Shown piece by piece: positions 26,282 to 35,200 of a DNA stretch of 64,000 nucleotides. The notes beneath the pieces were generated by a model. The model did not search any database. It saw only the letters and a list, made by a program, of their open reading frames with translations, and had not been told where the DNA came from. Origin of the DNA: LMUY01 sp965199165. GTDB lineage: Bacteria > Pseudomonadota > Alphaproteobacteria > Acetobacterales > Acetobacteraceae. How positions within the stretch are numbered: position 1 is the stretch's first letter; the number at the start of each line of letters is the position of its first letter. The stretch is from contig OZ240681.1 of assembly GCA_965199165.1 (NCBI GenBank), positions 4,216,001 to 4,280,000 on the forward strand. The letters are read 5' to 3'. Made by a program: the position numbers and the translations under genes.

Positions 26282-28030
26282 TCAAAGTCTGGCGGCGGCT
26301 CTAGCGGCTGCTCCGCCCCACTCTGGGACGCCCTGGTCGTGCCGAAGCCTGATCCGCTGGAGTGCGACGGCGCTGAGGAGCTCCTCGGGCGTCAGGCTGT
26401 CGGAGGCAGCAAGCCCCGGCAGGCTCGCACGCGCTTCGGCGGCGAACCTGGGAGAAAGCGCCTGGCCCTGATCACCCAGATATGCCGCCATCCACCAGTG
26501 GGCGAGCCGCTCCGACGCCGCACCGAGCGCCGCTGCCGATGGCAGCAACCCGCGCTTCGAGTGACGGTTGATCCGACTGTCAGCGGGAACGACGTTCCAG
26601 AGATCTCCGCAGGGCCAGGCGGCCCAGGGCAAGCAGTGGTCAAGGTCCAGGTTGCGTGCCTCCAGTCTGCGGCCGCTCCAGGTGCACAGGACGCTTTGTC
26701 CAGCTGCGAGCATCCCGGTGGCGATTGACCGAGGCAGGCCGACCCCACGGTCCGGGTCAGACCAGAAGGTCGCCGTTGCTAGGGCCGCCTGGTCCAGCTG
26801 CCGTCCCTGCGTGGCTGCATAGCCATGCATGAGCCTGGTCCACTCGGCCACGAGGGCGGGCTCGATCCAGGCGGCGAACCGTCCCATGGCACGCCATAGT
26901 TCGGCGGAGATCCTCATCGTTCCGAATGCTGAAAGCGTGGCGTTGTCCAGGACGAACGACTGCCGCTCGCCCGCACGTGCCCGGCGAGCGGGAAGAACGG
27001 GCGTGCCGTCCTTGGCCGTGAGGTGCGTGGCTGGCATCCGGACGATGAGTTCGGCCGCTTCGCGCAGTGCCGCCCACAAGGCGGGACCGTTCGCCGGGCC
27101 AAAGGCAGCGCCCACGCGCAGGTCTCGAATGGTGGCGGCACCTCCTGCCAAGGCCGTCCAGCCTGGACCGGCGAAGCCCAGCCCATCGGCGCCCCTCCGG
27201 TTGCGTGGCGCCTGGGGCAGGTTGGCGGCAGTCAGGGGCAGGTAGAGCCGTAGCCAGTTCAAGGCCACCAAGCCAAGCGGGATGACCACATGCCCGTCGC
27301 CATCGCGGACCGCCAGTCCAGCTGCGGCATCGGCGGCGCGGCAGACTGCCCAAAGCAGGCCGAGTTTGTAGGTGGAACTCTTCTCTTGAAGCAGGATGAC
27401 GTGGCGCAGGAGCGGCAGGGCGCCGGTGCCGTCATCCGGCAGCCGCAGCACCATGTTGGTCCACCGAATGTCCGACCGGCCCAGCGCGTCCGCGGCATCC
27501 AACCGCCGGACAACCTGCAGACCATGGTCTCTTGCCAGCCGCTCGATTTCGTCCCCATCGACTGGATGGGCACCTCGGCCGTCGTCAGGTCCGTGTCGGA
27601 GCGTAATCGCAAGTATCCCGCCCGGGCTCAGAAGCGTCACCATCTTTCGAAAGGCCCGGGCGCGGTCGGCAGGTGCGACGTGCTGCCAAACCGCGTTGGC
27701 CAGCACGACGTCGGCTGTGAGGCCTGCCCGGGTGACGGAGCCCAGTGCGGGCAGCGAGTCCGCTATCCACCGCAGTCGGGGACTGGCATGCAGGCGGGCT
27801 CCTTCGGCGCGCATGCCTGCGGAAGGTTCAACCGCCACGACGTCGTAGCCATCTGCGGCAAAACCAGCCGCGTCCCGTCCGGTCCCTGCACCGATATCCA
27901 TCACGACCGCGGGCGGCCGTGGCAGGCTGGCGGCGAGCCACTCGCGCGTGCCAGCGGGAGCCAAGGACTCATACGTCGGCACGAGCCGAGTCGCGTGGGC
28001 GTCATACCATGCCGCTGCGTCTGCCATCAT
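26282..28030 (-). CDS. SAM-dependent methyltransferase fused to HNH nuclease-like domain
   Basis: A 582-residue two-domain protein. Residues 1-180 form a class I methyltransferase: VVMDIGAGTGRDAAGFAADG (SAM-binding glycine loop), VVAVEPSAGM and ADVVLANAVWQHV. The middle (200-440) is helical and alanine-rich with no known motif. The C-terminal part has CTWSGRRLEARNLDLDHCLP and WNVVPADSRINRHSKRG, the CxxxG...DHxxP...N...H pattern of HNH nucleases. A modification domain and a cleavage domain in one chain suggests a restriction-like or anti-invader role, although the methyltransferase type is closer to small-molecule enzymes than to DNA methylases: no DPPY or NPPF is seen. Confidence 0.82.
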   Translation of the reverse strand: MMADAAAWYDAHATRLVPTYESLAPAGTREWLAASLPRPPAVVMDIGAGTGRDAAGFAADGYDVVAVEPSAGMRAEGARLHASPRLRWIADSLPALGSVTRAGLTADVVLANAVWQHVAPADRARAFRKMVTLLSPGGILAITLRHGPDDGRGAHPVDGDEIERLARDHGLQVVRRLDAADALGRSDIRWTNMVLRLPDDGTGALPLLRHVILLQEKSSTYKLGLLWAVCRAADAAAGLAVRDGDGHVVIPLGLVALNWLRLYLPLTAANLPQAPRNRRGADGLGFAGPGWTALAGGAATIRDLRVGAAFGPANGPALWAALREAAELIVRMPATHLTAKDGTPVLPARRARAGERQSFVLDNATLSAFGTMRISAELWRAMGRFAAWIEPALVAEWTRLMHGYAATQGRQLDQAALATATFWSDPDRGVGLPRSIATGMLAAGQSVLCTWSGRRLEARNLDLDHCLPWAAWPCGDLWNVVPADSRINRHSKRGLLPSAAALGAASERLAHWWMAAYLGDQGQALSPRFAAEARASLPGLAASDSLTPEELLSAVALQRIRLRHDQGVPEWGGAAARAAARL

Positions 28031-28318
28031 GCGCTCCGGACGCCCATGCCCGCACCAAGGCTAGTCTGTGCGTCGCCTCATCCTGGACCGTTCTTCAGGA
28101 AGACGTCAGGGCTTTGACCTGGGATTGGCTCGGTGCAGGTGCGCAGCCATCGCCCCAACCATCTCGGCTGCAAGCTCACGAAGCTACTGGCCACCTCTTG
28201 GACGGCCGCAACGACCCCAAACGGTGTTCTTGAAACGTTCTATTTCCTAGGTTAGTTTTCCTGCGCTGCGCAGCCTATCAGCCCGGCCATGCGGCGACTG
28301 GAACCCAAGCGAGAAAGA

Positions 28319-28957
28319 ATGCCCCCTATGATGACAATCTTCGACACCTTTGTAGCAGGCCTCGCGGTTGGCTTCTCGGTTGCAGTGCCACTTGGTCCCA
28401 TGGGTCTACTCTGCATACAGAGGACCCTGACGTCAGGCATGCGCGTCGGGGTTTGCACCGGCCTCGGTGCCGCCACGGTCAACGTCGTCTACGGCGCACT
28501 CGTCATCATGGGCCTGAGCAGGATGGCGTCCGTCATGGCGCTCGGCAGCCGGGCGCTGAGCTTCGCCGGAGGCCTGTTCCTGCTGTGGTGCGCGGCACGG
28601 ACCTTCATGCGCCGCCGTCTGGCGGGTGACCCCCATGCCACGGTCGCTCCACTTTCGCCGACGATTGCCTATGGAACGGCCGTGGCCTTCAACACGGGCA
28701 ACCCTATGTCGCCCGTCCTGATGATCGCCCTGCTGACGCCCATCACCGCCGTCTCCGCGCCAGGTTTGCATCAAGCCGCAGCGCTCCTCATCGGCATGTT
28801 CACGGCAGCCGCAACTTGGTGGGTTTGTCTGAGCGGCGCCGTCACCTTGCTCCGGTCCCGCCTGAGTCCAGGCGTGCTTGAAGGATTGAACAAGGTCGCA
28901 GCGGCCATGCTGAGCTTGTATGGTGCCTTGGCATTGGCTCACGCGGTAAGGATCTGA
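28319..28957 (+). CDS. LysE/RhtB-family amino-acid exporter
   Basis: A 212-residue inner-membrane protein with six predicted helices. The N-terminal FVAGLAVGFSVAVPLGPMGL is the conserved LysE start, and NTGNPMSPVLMIAL carries the central NP motif (NPxxxL) typical of the family. Members export basic or neutral amino acids and their analogues. Start is chosen at the ATG of MPPMMTIF, preceded by a purine-rich GCGAGAAAG; two further ATGs follow within 12 bases. The gene stands alone upstream of the DNA ligase gene. Confidence 0.88.
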   Translation: MPPMMTIFDTFVAGLAVGFSVAVPLGPMGLLCIQRTLTSGMRVGVCTGLGAATVNVVYGALVIMGLSRMASVMALGSRALSFAGGLFLLWCAARTFMRRRLAGDPHATVAPLSPTIAYGTAVAFNTGNPMSPVLMIALLTPITAVSAPGLHQAAALLIGMFTAAATWWVCLSGAVTLLRSRLSPGVLEGLNKVAAAMLSLYGALALAHAVRI

Positions 28958-29136
28958 CGCCAAATGCCGGTTATCCCTCAGGCGTACGTTCGCGGTCGCC
29001 CTCTGGCGGTGCCCGGTCGATCCAGCGCAGGCGTTCCGAGGCGATATGGGAGGTGGCTCAATGCTCGACACGCTTGGTGAAGCGTCCGGCTCAACGGTGA
29101 GAACCGCAGGCGCTCTTTTGGATCCGGCCTCGTAGC

Positions 29137-30171
29137 GTGCCGGAGTTCCTGCTCCCATTCGACACCGAGCCGATGGAGGCCAAGGTCGTCGACGCTCTGC
29201 CCGATGGCCCGGAATGGCAATTCGAACCGAAATGGGACGGCTTTCGGTGCCTGGCCTACAAGTCCGGCGGTACCGTCGAGCTTCGAGCGAAGTCCGGCAA
29301 GCCGCTGGGGCGCTACTTCCCGGAGATGGTCGAGGCGCTGACGCACGCCCGTGCCGACGGGTTCGTCCTGGACGGCGAGTTGATGGTGCCGCGAGGCGAC
29401 ACCCTATCGTTTTCGTCCTTGCAGGACAGGGTGCATCCCGCAGAAAGCCGCATCCGCAAGCTGGCCGCCGAGACACCTGCGCTGCTGGTCCTGTTCGACT
29501 GCTTGGCGACGGACAAGTCAGGTTCCTTGCTTGGTGCCGCCCTGCCAGACCGTCGCACGGCGCTGGAGCGGTTGATGACCACCCTTACGCGACGGGACAG
29601 GATGCGCCTGTCTCCGTTCACAAACGACCGTCATAAAGCTGCCCGGTGGTTGGAGCAGGCGCACGGCGCGCTGGACGGCGTCATTGCCAAGCGCGTGGAC
29701 CGACCATACGCCCCGGGAAAGCGGGACATGCTGAAGGTGAAGACGCATCGCACGGCAGACTGCGTGGTCGGGGGCTTCCGATACGGCAAGGGCACGCGTC
29801 AGGCCGCCTCGCTGCTGCTGGGGCTGTACAATGCGGAAGGCAGGCTCGACCATGTCGGCTTCACCTCGGCCATCGCCAATGCCGAGCGCCGGGCGCTGAC
29901 GGCGCGGCTGGAAGCCTTGCAGGGCGGCGCCGGGTTCACGGGTGACGCACCCGGCGGACCCAGTCGCTGGGCGACGGAGCAGTCGGCGGCTTGGGAGAGG
30001 CTCCGGCCGGAGCTGGTCGTGGAAGTCAGCTACGACCAGGTCACCGACGGCAAGTTCCGGCATGGAACCATGTTGCTGCGTTGGCGGCCGGACAAGGCTC
30101 CCCGCCAGTGCACGCGGGAGCAGATCGGCGAAAGCCTGCAGCCTGGCAAGCTGGTTGAGGCCATTTTGTGA
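29137..30171 (+). CDS. ATP-dependent DNA ligase (LigD ligase-domain type)
   Basis: Seals nicks and, with LigD polymerase and Ku, joins double-strand breaks. The adenylation motif I is FEPKWDGFRCLAYK with nucleophile Lys32; motif III/IIIa is FVLDGELMVPRG, motif IV includes DGVIAKRVDRPYAPGKR, and motif V is LKVKTHRTADCVVGGFRYGKG. The C-terminal OB-fold ends with VVEVSYDQVTDGKFRHGTML. At 344 residues it has only the ligase domain, so together with the separate polymerase gene near 8 kb the window holds two pieces of a split LigD; the phosphoesterase module and Ku are not present. Start is a GTG at PEFLLPFD. Confidence 0.9.
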   Translation: MPEFLLPFDTEPMEAKVVDALPDGPEWQFEPKWDGFRCLAYKSGGTVELRAKSGKPLGRYFPEMVEALTHARADGFVLDGELMVPRGDTLSFSSLQDRVHPAESRIRKLAAETPALLVLFDCLATDKSGSLLGAALPDRRTALERLMTTLTRRDRMRLSPFTNDRHKAARWLEQAHGALDGVIAKRVDRPYAPGKRDMLKVKTHRTADCVVGGFRYGKGTRQAASLLLGLYNAEGRLDHVGFTSAIANAERRALTARLEALQGGAGFTGDAPGGPSRWATEQSAAWERLRPELVVEVSYDQVTDGKFRHGTMLLRWRPDKAPRQCTREQIGESLQPGKLVEAIL

Positions 30172-30350
30172 CGGTTACGCCCAGTGGTGGCCTGGACACA
30201 TTGAAGCCGAGTGGCGTTATCCCTCTGGCAAGGCGCCAGACCTGTCGCAATCCAGGCTCGTGTTCGCGTGGAGAGGCTCTGCGGCGCACAGCCTTGACGG
30301 TTCGACAGAGATGCATGACCGTTCGGGAGCATCAGAACCGGACCTGACCC

Positions 30351-30776
30351 ATGCGCGCACTGGCGTTTGCTGCCCTGTCGTTCCTCGCGGTGGCAGGTGC
30401 CGCCCGAGCACAGGCCGTCACAGCAACCTGCAAGGACGGAACAACCTGGTCCGGAGCGCAGCGCAGCGGTGCCTGCCGAGGACACCAGGGCGTCCAGGCA
30501 TTCGGCACCGCCACCAGTGCTCCGTCGCCTGTGGCAACCTCTCCGTCTGCGTCCGCGCCTGCGTCCAACCAGCCACCTGCAGCCCAGGCCGCAACACCTG
30601 CCCCGCAGACCGCAGGGGGCGGCGGCGCCGGTCAGGTCTGGGTCAACACCGCGTCCAAGGTCTACCACTGCCCAGGTGACCGCTACTACGGCCACACCAA
30701 GGCCGGTCAATACATGAGCGAAGCCGCAGCGAAGGCAGCCGGTGATCGGCCGGACCACAACAAGGCTTGCTCGTAG
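30351..30776 (+). CDS. Secreted DUF3761-like protein
   Basis: A 141-residue protein with a Sec signal peptide (MRALAFAALSFLAVAGAARA). The mature N-terminus TCKDGTTWSGAQRSGACRGH matches the short DUF3761-type module with a cysteine pair. A low-complexity proline/alanine/serine linker (residues 50-90) leads to a second module VWVNTASKVYHCPGDRYYG with further cysteines, a pattern common in small secreted proteins of Proteobacteria. The function is unknown. It is followed closely by two small hypothetical genes on the same strand. Confidence 0.78.
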   Translation: MRALAFAALSFLAVAGAARAQAVTATCKDGTTWSGAQRSGACRGHQGVQAFGTATSAPSPVATSPSASAPASNQPPAAQAATPAPQTAGGGGAGQVWVNTASKVYHCPGDRYYGHTKAGQYMSEAAAKAAGDRPDHNKACS

Positions 30777-30783
30777 ACGGCCC

Positions 30784-30990
30784 ATGCTGGACCCGGGCTC
30801 CTCCGTGTCCGTCGAGTGGGAGCTTGGCTATCTGGCAGCCTCGGTCTGCAAGCGCTCGGTCCGAGACGGACTACCCGACGGCAGCTGGCGCAATCCCTAC
30901 CAGCTCGGCACCAAGCAACACGACGACTACACCGCGGGGATGATGACGTACTGCCAGGAGGCAGCCCTGCCCGATGACTTCCGGTGGTGA
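30784..30990 (+). CDS. Small hypothetical protein (68 aa)
   Basis: Begins MLDPGSSVSVEWELGYLAAS, with a compact acidic/aromatic composition (RNPYQLGTKQHDDYTAGMM) and ends DDFRW. The ATG seven bases after the preceding stop is used. Its 3' end overlaps the following small gene by 17 bases. No family is recognised, but the packing with its neighbours supports translation. Confidence 0.5.
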   Translation: MLDPGSSVSVEWELGYLAASVCKRSVRDGLPDGSWRNPYQLGTKQHDDYTAGMMTYCQEAALPDDFRW

Positions 30991-31177
30991 CATCTACCGG
31001 GCGGCCCATCTCGTCATGCAAATCCATGGCCCGAAAGCCTTGGACCACGCCAGGCAACGGGAACGCGACCTCCTCCTTGCAGGCGACGAACAAGGGGCTG
31101 CCCTGTGGCGTGGAGTGCTGACGGCGGTGGTCACGTTGCAGGCCGTTAAACCTGACACTGACGAGATGGTACAGTAG
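30974..31177 (+). CDS. Small DUF6961-like protein (67 aa)
   Basis: The sequence IYRAAHLVMQIHGPKALDHA followed by ERDLLLAGDEQGAALWRGVL matches a small alphaproteobacterial helical family (DUF6961 as I recall it), in which a conserved His and Trp occupy the same places. Function unknown. It overlaps the previous small gene. Confidence 0.6.
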   Translation: MTSGGDIYRAAHLVMQIHGPKALDHARQRERDLLLAGDEQGAALWRGVLTAVVTLQAVKPDTDEMVQ

Positions 31178-31304
31178 CCCTCTCAACGGCGACTTCTTGA
31201 ACTTGGACGCTGCATCAGCCGCATTCCGCGCCGCCGACGCGGCGTTCAAGGCGTTGGGCTCGCTGGCGAATGGACACCTCATCCTGTGAGCTGTTGCTTG
31301 TCTT

Positions 31305-31631
31305 TCACTGGGAAGCTTCTGAGGCTCTGCGGGTCGACCGGAGCAACTTGACCCATACGAAAACCGATCCGATGGCGAACAGCAGGGATGGTCCGGCGAC
31401 GAAGGCCATGATGATGCCGCCGCTCAGCGCCGGTCCAATATCGTGCCCCGCCACGAGGCATGGATGTTCCGTGGCTTCGTCTACATGGCACCCTGTTACC
31501 GCCACCGTTGCCAGGGTGAGCAGCACAGCCAACGGCGGGATCCAGACCGCGACGGTCACCACGCTCAGGATGGCCATGGCAAGCCATCGCGGGAAGGCCA
31601 TGGCCGCAATGGGGTGAACAGGCGAAGTCAT
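31305..31631 (-). CDS. Small membrane protein (108 aa)
   Basis: Two hydrophobic segments, WLAMAILSVVTVAVWIPPLA with its continuation and ALSGGIIMAFVAGPSLLFAI, span the inner membrane with a short loop carrying two cysteines (TGCHVDEATEHPCLV). The ATG of MTSPVHPI is used because GGGAGG lies 11 bases before it; a longer frame would add a charged leader. It lies divergent to the SOS box and dnaE2 cluster. No family recognised. Confidence 0.6.
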   Translation of the reverse strand: MTSPVHPIAAMAFPRWLAMAILSVVTVAVWIPPLAVLLTLATVAVTGCHVDEATEHPCLVAGHDIGPALSGGIIMAFVAGPSLLFAIGSVFVWVKLLRSTRRASEASQ

Positions 31632-31729
31632 GGCGCCATCAGCCTCCCGTCCTAGAATGGGCCTCAAGTCGTCCAACTCGGACCCGACGGCCACCGCCAT
31701 CGCACATTCCGACTCGACTCGACACAAAC

Positions 31730-31744
31730 GTTCGCTTTATGTTC
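31730..31744 (+). promoter_or_regulatory. Alphaproteobacterial LexA (SOS) box
   Basis: GTTCGCTTTATGTTC is an exact GTTC-N7-GTTC match to the LexA operator of Alphaproteobacteria. It lies about 310 bases upstream of the small gene that precedes dnaE2 and about 100 bases upstream of the divergent membrane-protein gene. DnaE2 cassettes are classic LexA targets in this class, so the site probably controls the dnaE2 transcript. Confidence 0.65.
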
Positions 31745-32051
31745 CTGGCATGTCGCCTCCTTCCCTCCTAGCCATCGCAGCCATTCTCCTGGCTTTCGGG
31801 TCTCCGACCCTGCATGCCGAAGGACATCGGAGCGCCTTCTTCCTGATTGAAGGCGACCGCCTGGTTCAGCGGCGCGCCTACCATCGAGAACGTCACCGTC
31901 AACCGACGTGCGGCATTCGGACTTCCAGGAGTGACCCGTGCGTCGGACATGGCGGAATGCTCGTCTGGCGCTAGCGGCCTCCGCAGCAGGCAGGCCTGGT
32001 CCGACTTCTTCCGTCTTCTGCCTTCACGACGCAATAACGATGGGGAAGTCG
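31745..32051 (+). other. Leader between LexA box and the dnaE2 cluster
   Basis: Holds a 74-codon frame from 31750 to 31974 whose first 23 residues look like a signal peptide (MSPPSLLAIAAILLAFGSPT), but the rest loses coding character and the ATG lies only six bases from the LexA box. A +1 frame continues a more protein-like sequence, so a frameshifted remnant is possible. It is otherwise an untranslated leader. Confidence 0.3.
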
Positions 32052-32294
32052 ATGAGCGACGACGACAAGCTCGACCTGCGCCCCGTCTCCTTCCAAGAAA
32101 TCGAGGAGACGCTATCCTTTGCGCTTCGCTACTCCGGTCGCAAGCGCGTCCACCACGCCGACGACGTCATGGCGCGGATAACGGCCGAGCGATTGGTCCA
32201 GCACCTAGAACGGTCCGGCTACGTCCTCATGAAGAAGCCCGACCGCGCCGCCGCCAGCACCAGCAGGCACAGCCACCCGAACGCGACCGACTGA
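32052..32294 (+). CDS. Small protein preceding dnaE2 (80 aa)
   Basis: Starts MSDDDKLDLRPVSFQEIEET with a GGGGAAG Shine-Dalgarno five bases before the ATG. It continues LSFALRYSGRKRVHHADDVM and ITAERLVQHLERSGYVLMKK. Helical, basic at the C-terminus, without known motif. The stop is immediately followed by the GTG of dnaE2, so the two are co-translated. Similar small proteins occur in this genus-level group next to replication genes; a role as polymerase accessory factor is only an inference from position. Confidence 0.65.
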   Translation: MSDDDKLDLRPVSFQEIEETLSFALRYSGRKRVHHADDVMARITAERLVQHLERSGYVLMKKPDRAAASTSRHSHPNATD

Positions 32295-35200
32295 GTGTTC
32301 GCCGTGGCGGGCTACGTCGAGTTACAGGTCACGTCGAACTACTCGTTCCTGCGCGGAGGCAGCCGGGTCGAGGAGTTGATGCTCCAGGCCAAGGCGCATG
32401 GCTATGACGCCATCGGCATCGCGGACCACGACACCATGGCGGGCATCGCCCGCGCCCACGCCCGAGCCGCCGAGGTCGGCATCCGCCTGGTCGTGGGCTG
32501 CCGCCTGACCCTGCGCGACGGCTTGCCTCTGTTGGCCTACCCCATGGACCGGGCAGGTTACGGACGCCTGTGCCGCCTGCTGACCCTCGGCAAGGGACGG
32601 ACCGGCAAGGGCGGCTGCGATATCGCATGGGCCGACCTTGCCGCCGCCAGTGAAGGATTGCTGGTCATCCTGCTGCCCGACCAAGCCGACGAGCACCTGG
32701 ACGAGGAGCTTCGGCGCATGCGGGGCGTCTTCGGTGACCGCTGCTACCTGGCGCTGACGCTACGCCTCCGGCCCGGCGACCACGTGCGCCTGCGTCTGCT
32801 GTTCGACGCCGCGCAGGTCGCTCGGGTGCCCACGGTGGTGACCGGCGACGTGCTCTACCACGACCCGCAGCGGCGTATCCTCCAGGACGTGGTGACCTGC
32901 ATCCGGGAAGGCTGCACCATCGACGAGGCTGGCCACCGCCTGGAAAGGTTTGCCGGGCGCCATCTGAAAACCCCGGAGGAAATTGCCCGGTTGTCCCGGG
33001 ACTACCCCGAGGCGGTCGCCCGCACGGTGGAGATCGCCGCCCGCTGCACCTTCAGCCTGACCGAACTGCGCTATCAATACCCGGACGAACTCGAACGCGC
33101 CGACGAGACGCCGCAGCAGGGATTGGAGCGCCTCGTGGCCGAGAGCCTGTCCCTGCGTTACCCGGATGGAGTGCCGCCGAACGTCGAAAAGCAGTTGCGG
33201 CACGAACTGGCCCTCATCGCCGGGCTGGACTACGCGCCCTACTTCCTGACGGTGAACTCCATCGTGCGGTATGCCCGCTCCAAGGGCATCCTTTGCCAGG
33301 GTCGGGGATCCGCCGCCAACTCGGCCGTCTGCTACGTGCTGGGCGTCACCGCCATTGACCCGGTGCGCTCCGGCCTGCTGTTCGAACGCTTCATCTCCGC
33401 CGAACGCCGCGAACCGCCAGACATCGACGTCGATTTCGAGAGCGAGCGCCGCGAGGAAGTCATCCAGTGGGTCTACGAGCGCTATGGCCGCGACCGTGCG
33501 GCGCTCTGCGCCACCGTGATGTGCTTCGGCTCGCGTGGCGCCATCCACGACGTGGGCAAGGTCATGGGCCTGACCGAGGACGTCACCGGCATGCTGGCCT
33601 CCCAGGTGTGGGGCTGGTCCGACGAGGGCGTGCTGGCGGAGCATGCCGCCGAACTGAACCTGAACTTGACCGACCGCCGCCTGCGGCTTTCCATCGCGCT
33701 GGCTCGCGAACTCATCGGCTTCCCGCGTCAGCTTGGCACCCATCCCGGCGGGTTCGTGCTGACCAGCGACCGGCTGAACGAACTCGTGCCGGTGGAACCT
33801 GCGGCCATGGCCGGTCGGCAAGTCATCGAGTGGGACAAGGACGATATCGATGCGCTGAAGTGGATGAAGGTCGACGTCCTGGGATTGGGCATGCTGGGCT
33901 GCATGCGGCGCGCCTTCGATCTGCTGGAGGAATACCGCGGCCTATCGCTCGACATTGCCACAATCCCGGCCGAGGACCCGAAGACTTACGCGATGATCCG
34001 TCGGGCCGACACGTTGGGCACCTTCCAGATCGAGAGCCGGGCACAGATGTCGATGCTGCCGCGGCTGAAGCCGACTACCTTCTACGACCTCGTTGTCCAG
34101 GTGGCGATTGTCAGGCCTGGCCCGATTCAGGGTGACATGGTGCACCCTTACCTGCGGCGGCGGGAGGGCACGGAGCCGGTGCACTACCCCAAGGAGGCAC
34201 TCAAGCGTGTGCTCGGCAAGACGCTAGGTGTGCCGCTGTTCCAGGAGCAGGCGATGCAGGTGGCCATCGTCTGTGCCGGTTTCACTCCTGGCGAGGCCGA
34301 CCAGCTCCGGCGATCCATGGCGACGTTCAAGTTCACCGGCGGGGTGTCGCACTTCAAGGATAAGCTCATCGAGGGGATGGTCGCCAACGATTACGACCGG
34401 GAGTTCGCCGAGCGGACCTTCAGCCAGTTGGAGGGGTTCGGCTCCTACGGCTTTCCGGAAAGCCACGCCGCCTCCTTCGCGCTGGTGGCGTATGCGTCGG
34501 CCTGGATGAAGTGCCACCATCCGGACGTGTTCTGCGCCTCCTTGCTGAACGCGCAGCCAATGGGCTTCTACGCCCCGGCGCAGGTCGTGCGGGACGCGCG
34601 GGAGCACCGGGTGCTGGTGCGGCCGGTCTGCGTCAACGCCAGCCGGTGGGACTGCACCTTGGAACGACGGGCGGACGGTGGGCCGGGCTACGCCGTCCGG
34701 CTCGGCCTGCGCATGGTGAAGGGGCTGGCCAACGAGCATGGCGCGCAGCTGGTGGCGCACCGCGGGGATGACACGTACACCAGCGTCGAGGAAATTTGGC
34801 AACGGACTGGCATTCCGGCGGCGATGCTGGAGCGGCTGGCCGAGGCGGATGCCTTTCAGGTTCTCGGACTGGACCGCAGGGCGGCGTTATGGGAAGTGCG
34901 GGGTTTGGCGGATACCGTGCTGCCCCTGTTCGCCGCCGCCGACGGCCAGGGACGGCCTAGCCCGGAACTCGTCGAGCCGTTCGTGCCGTTGCGGCCGATG
35001 AAGGAGGTTCGCGAGGTGGTGGAGGACTACCGCTCGGTGGGGCTGAGCTTGGGGCGGCATCCGGTGGCGTTCCTGCGGGCGGAGCTACGGACCCGCGGCA
35101 TGGTGACATGCAACGACGTCCGGCGCGGCCGGGACGGGCGCCGCGTGGTGGTGCCGGGCAGCGTGCTGGTTCGGCAGAAGCCCGGCTCGGCCAAAGGCGT

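Noticed and set aside
28433..29476. 347-codon minus-strand frame
   Set aside because: Antisense to LysE and the DNA ligase; low-complexity arginine/proline content.
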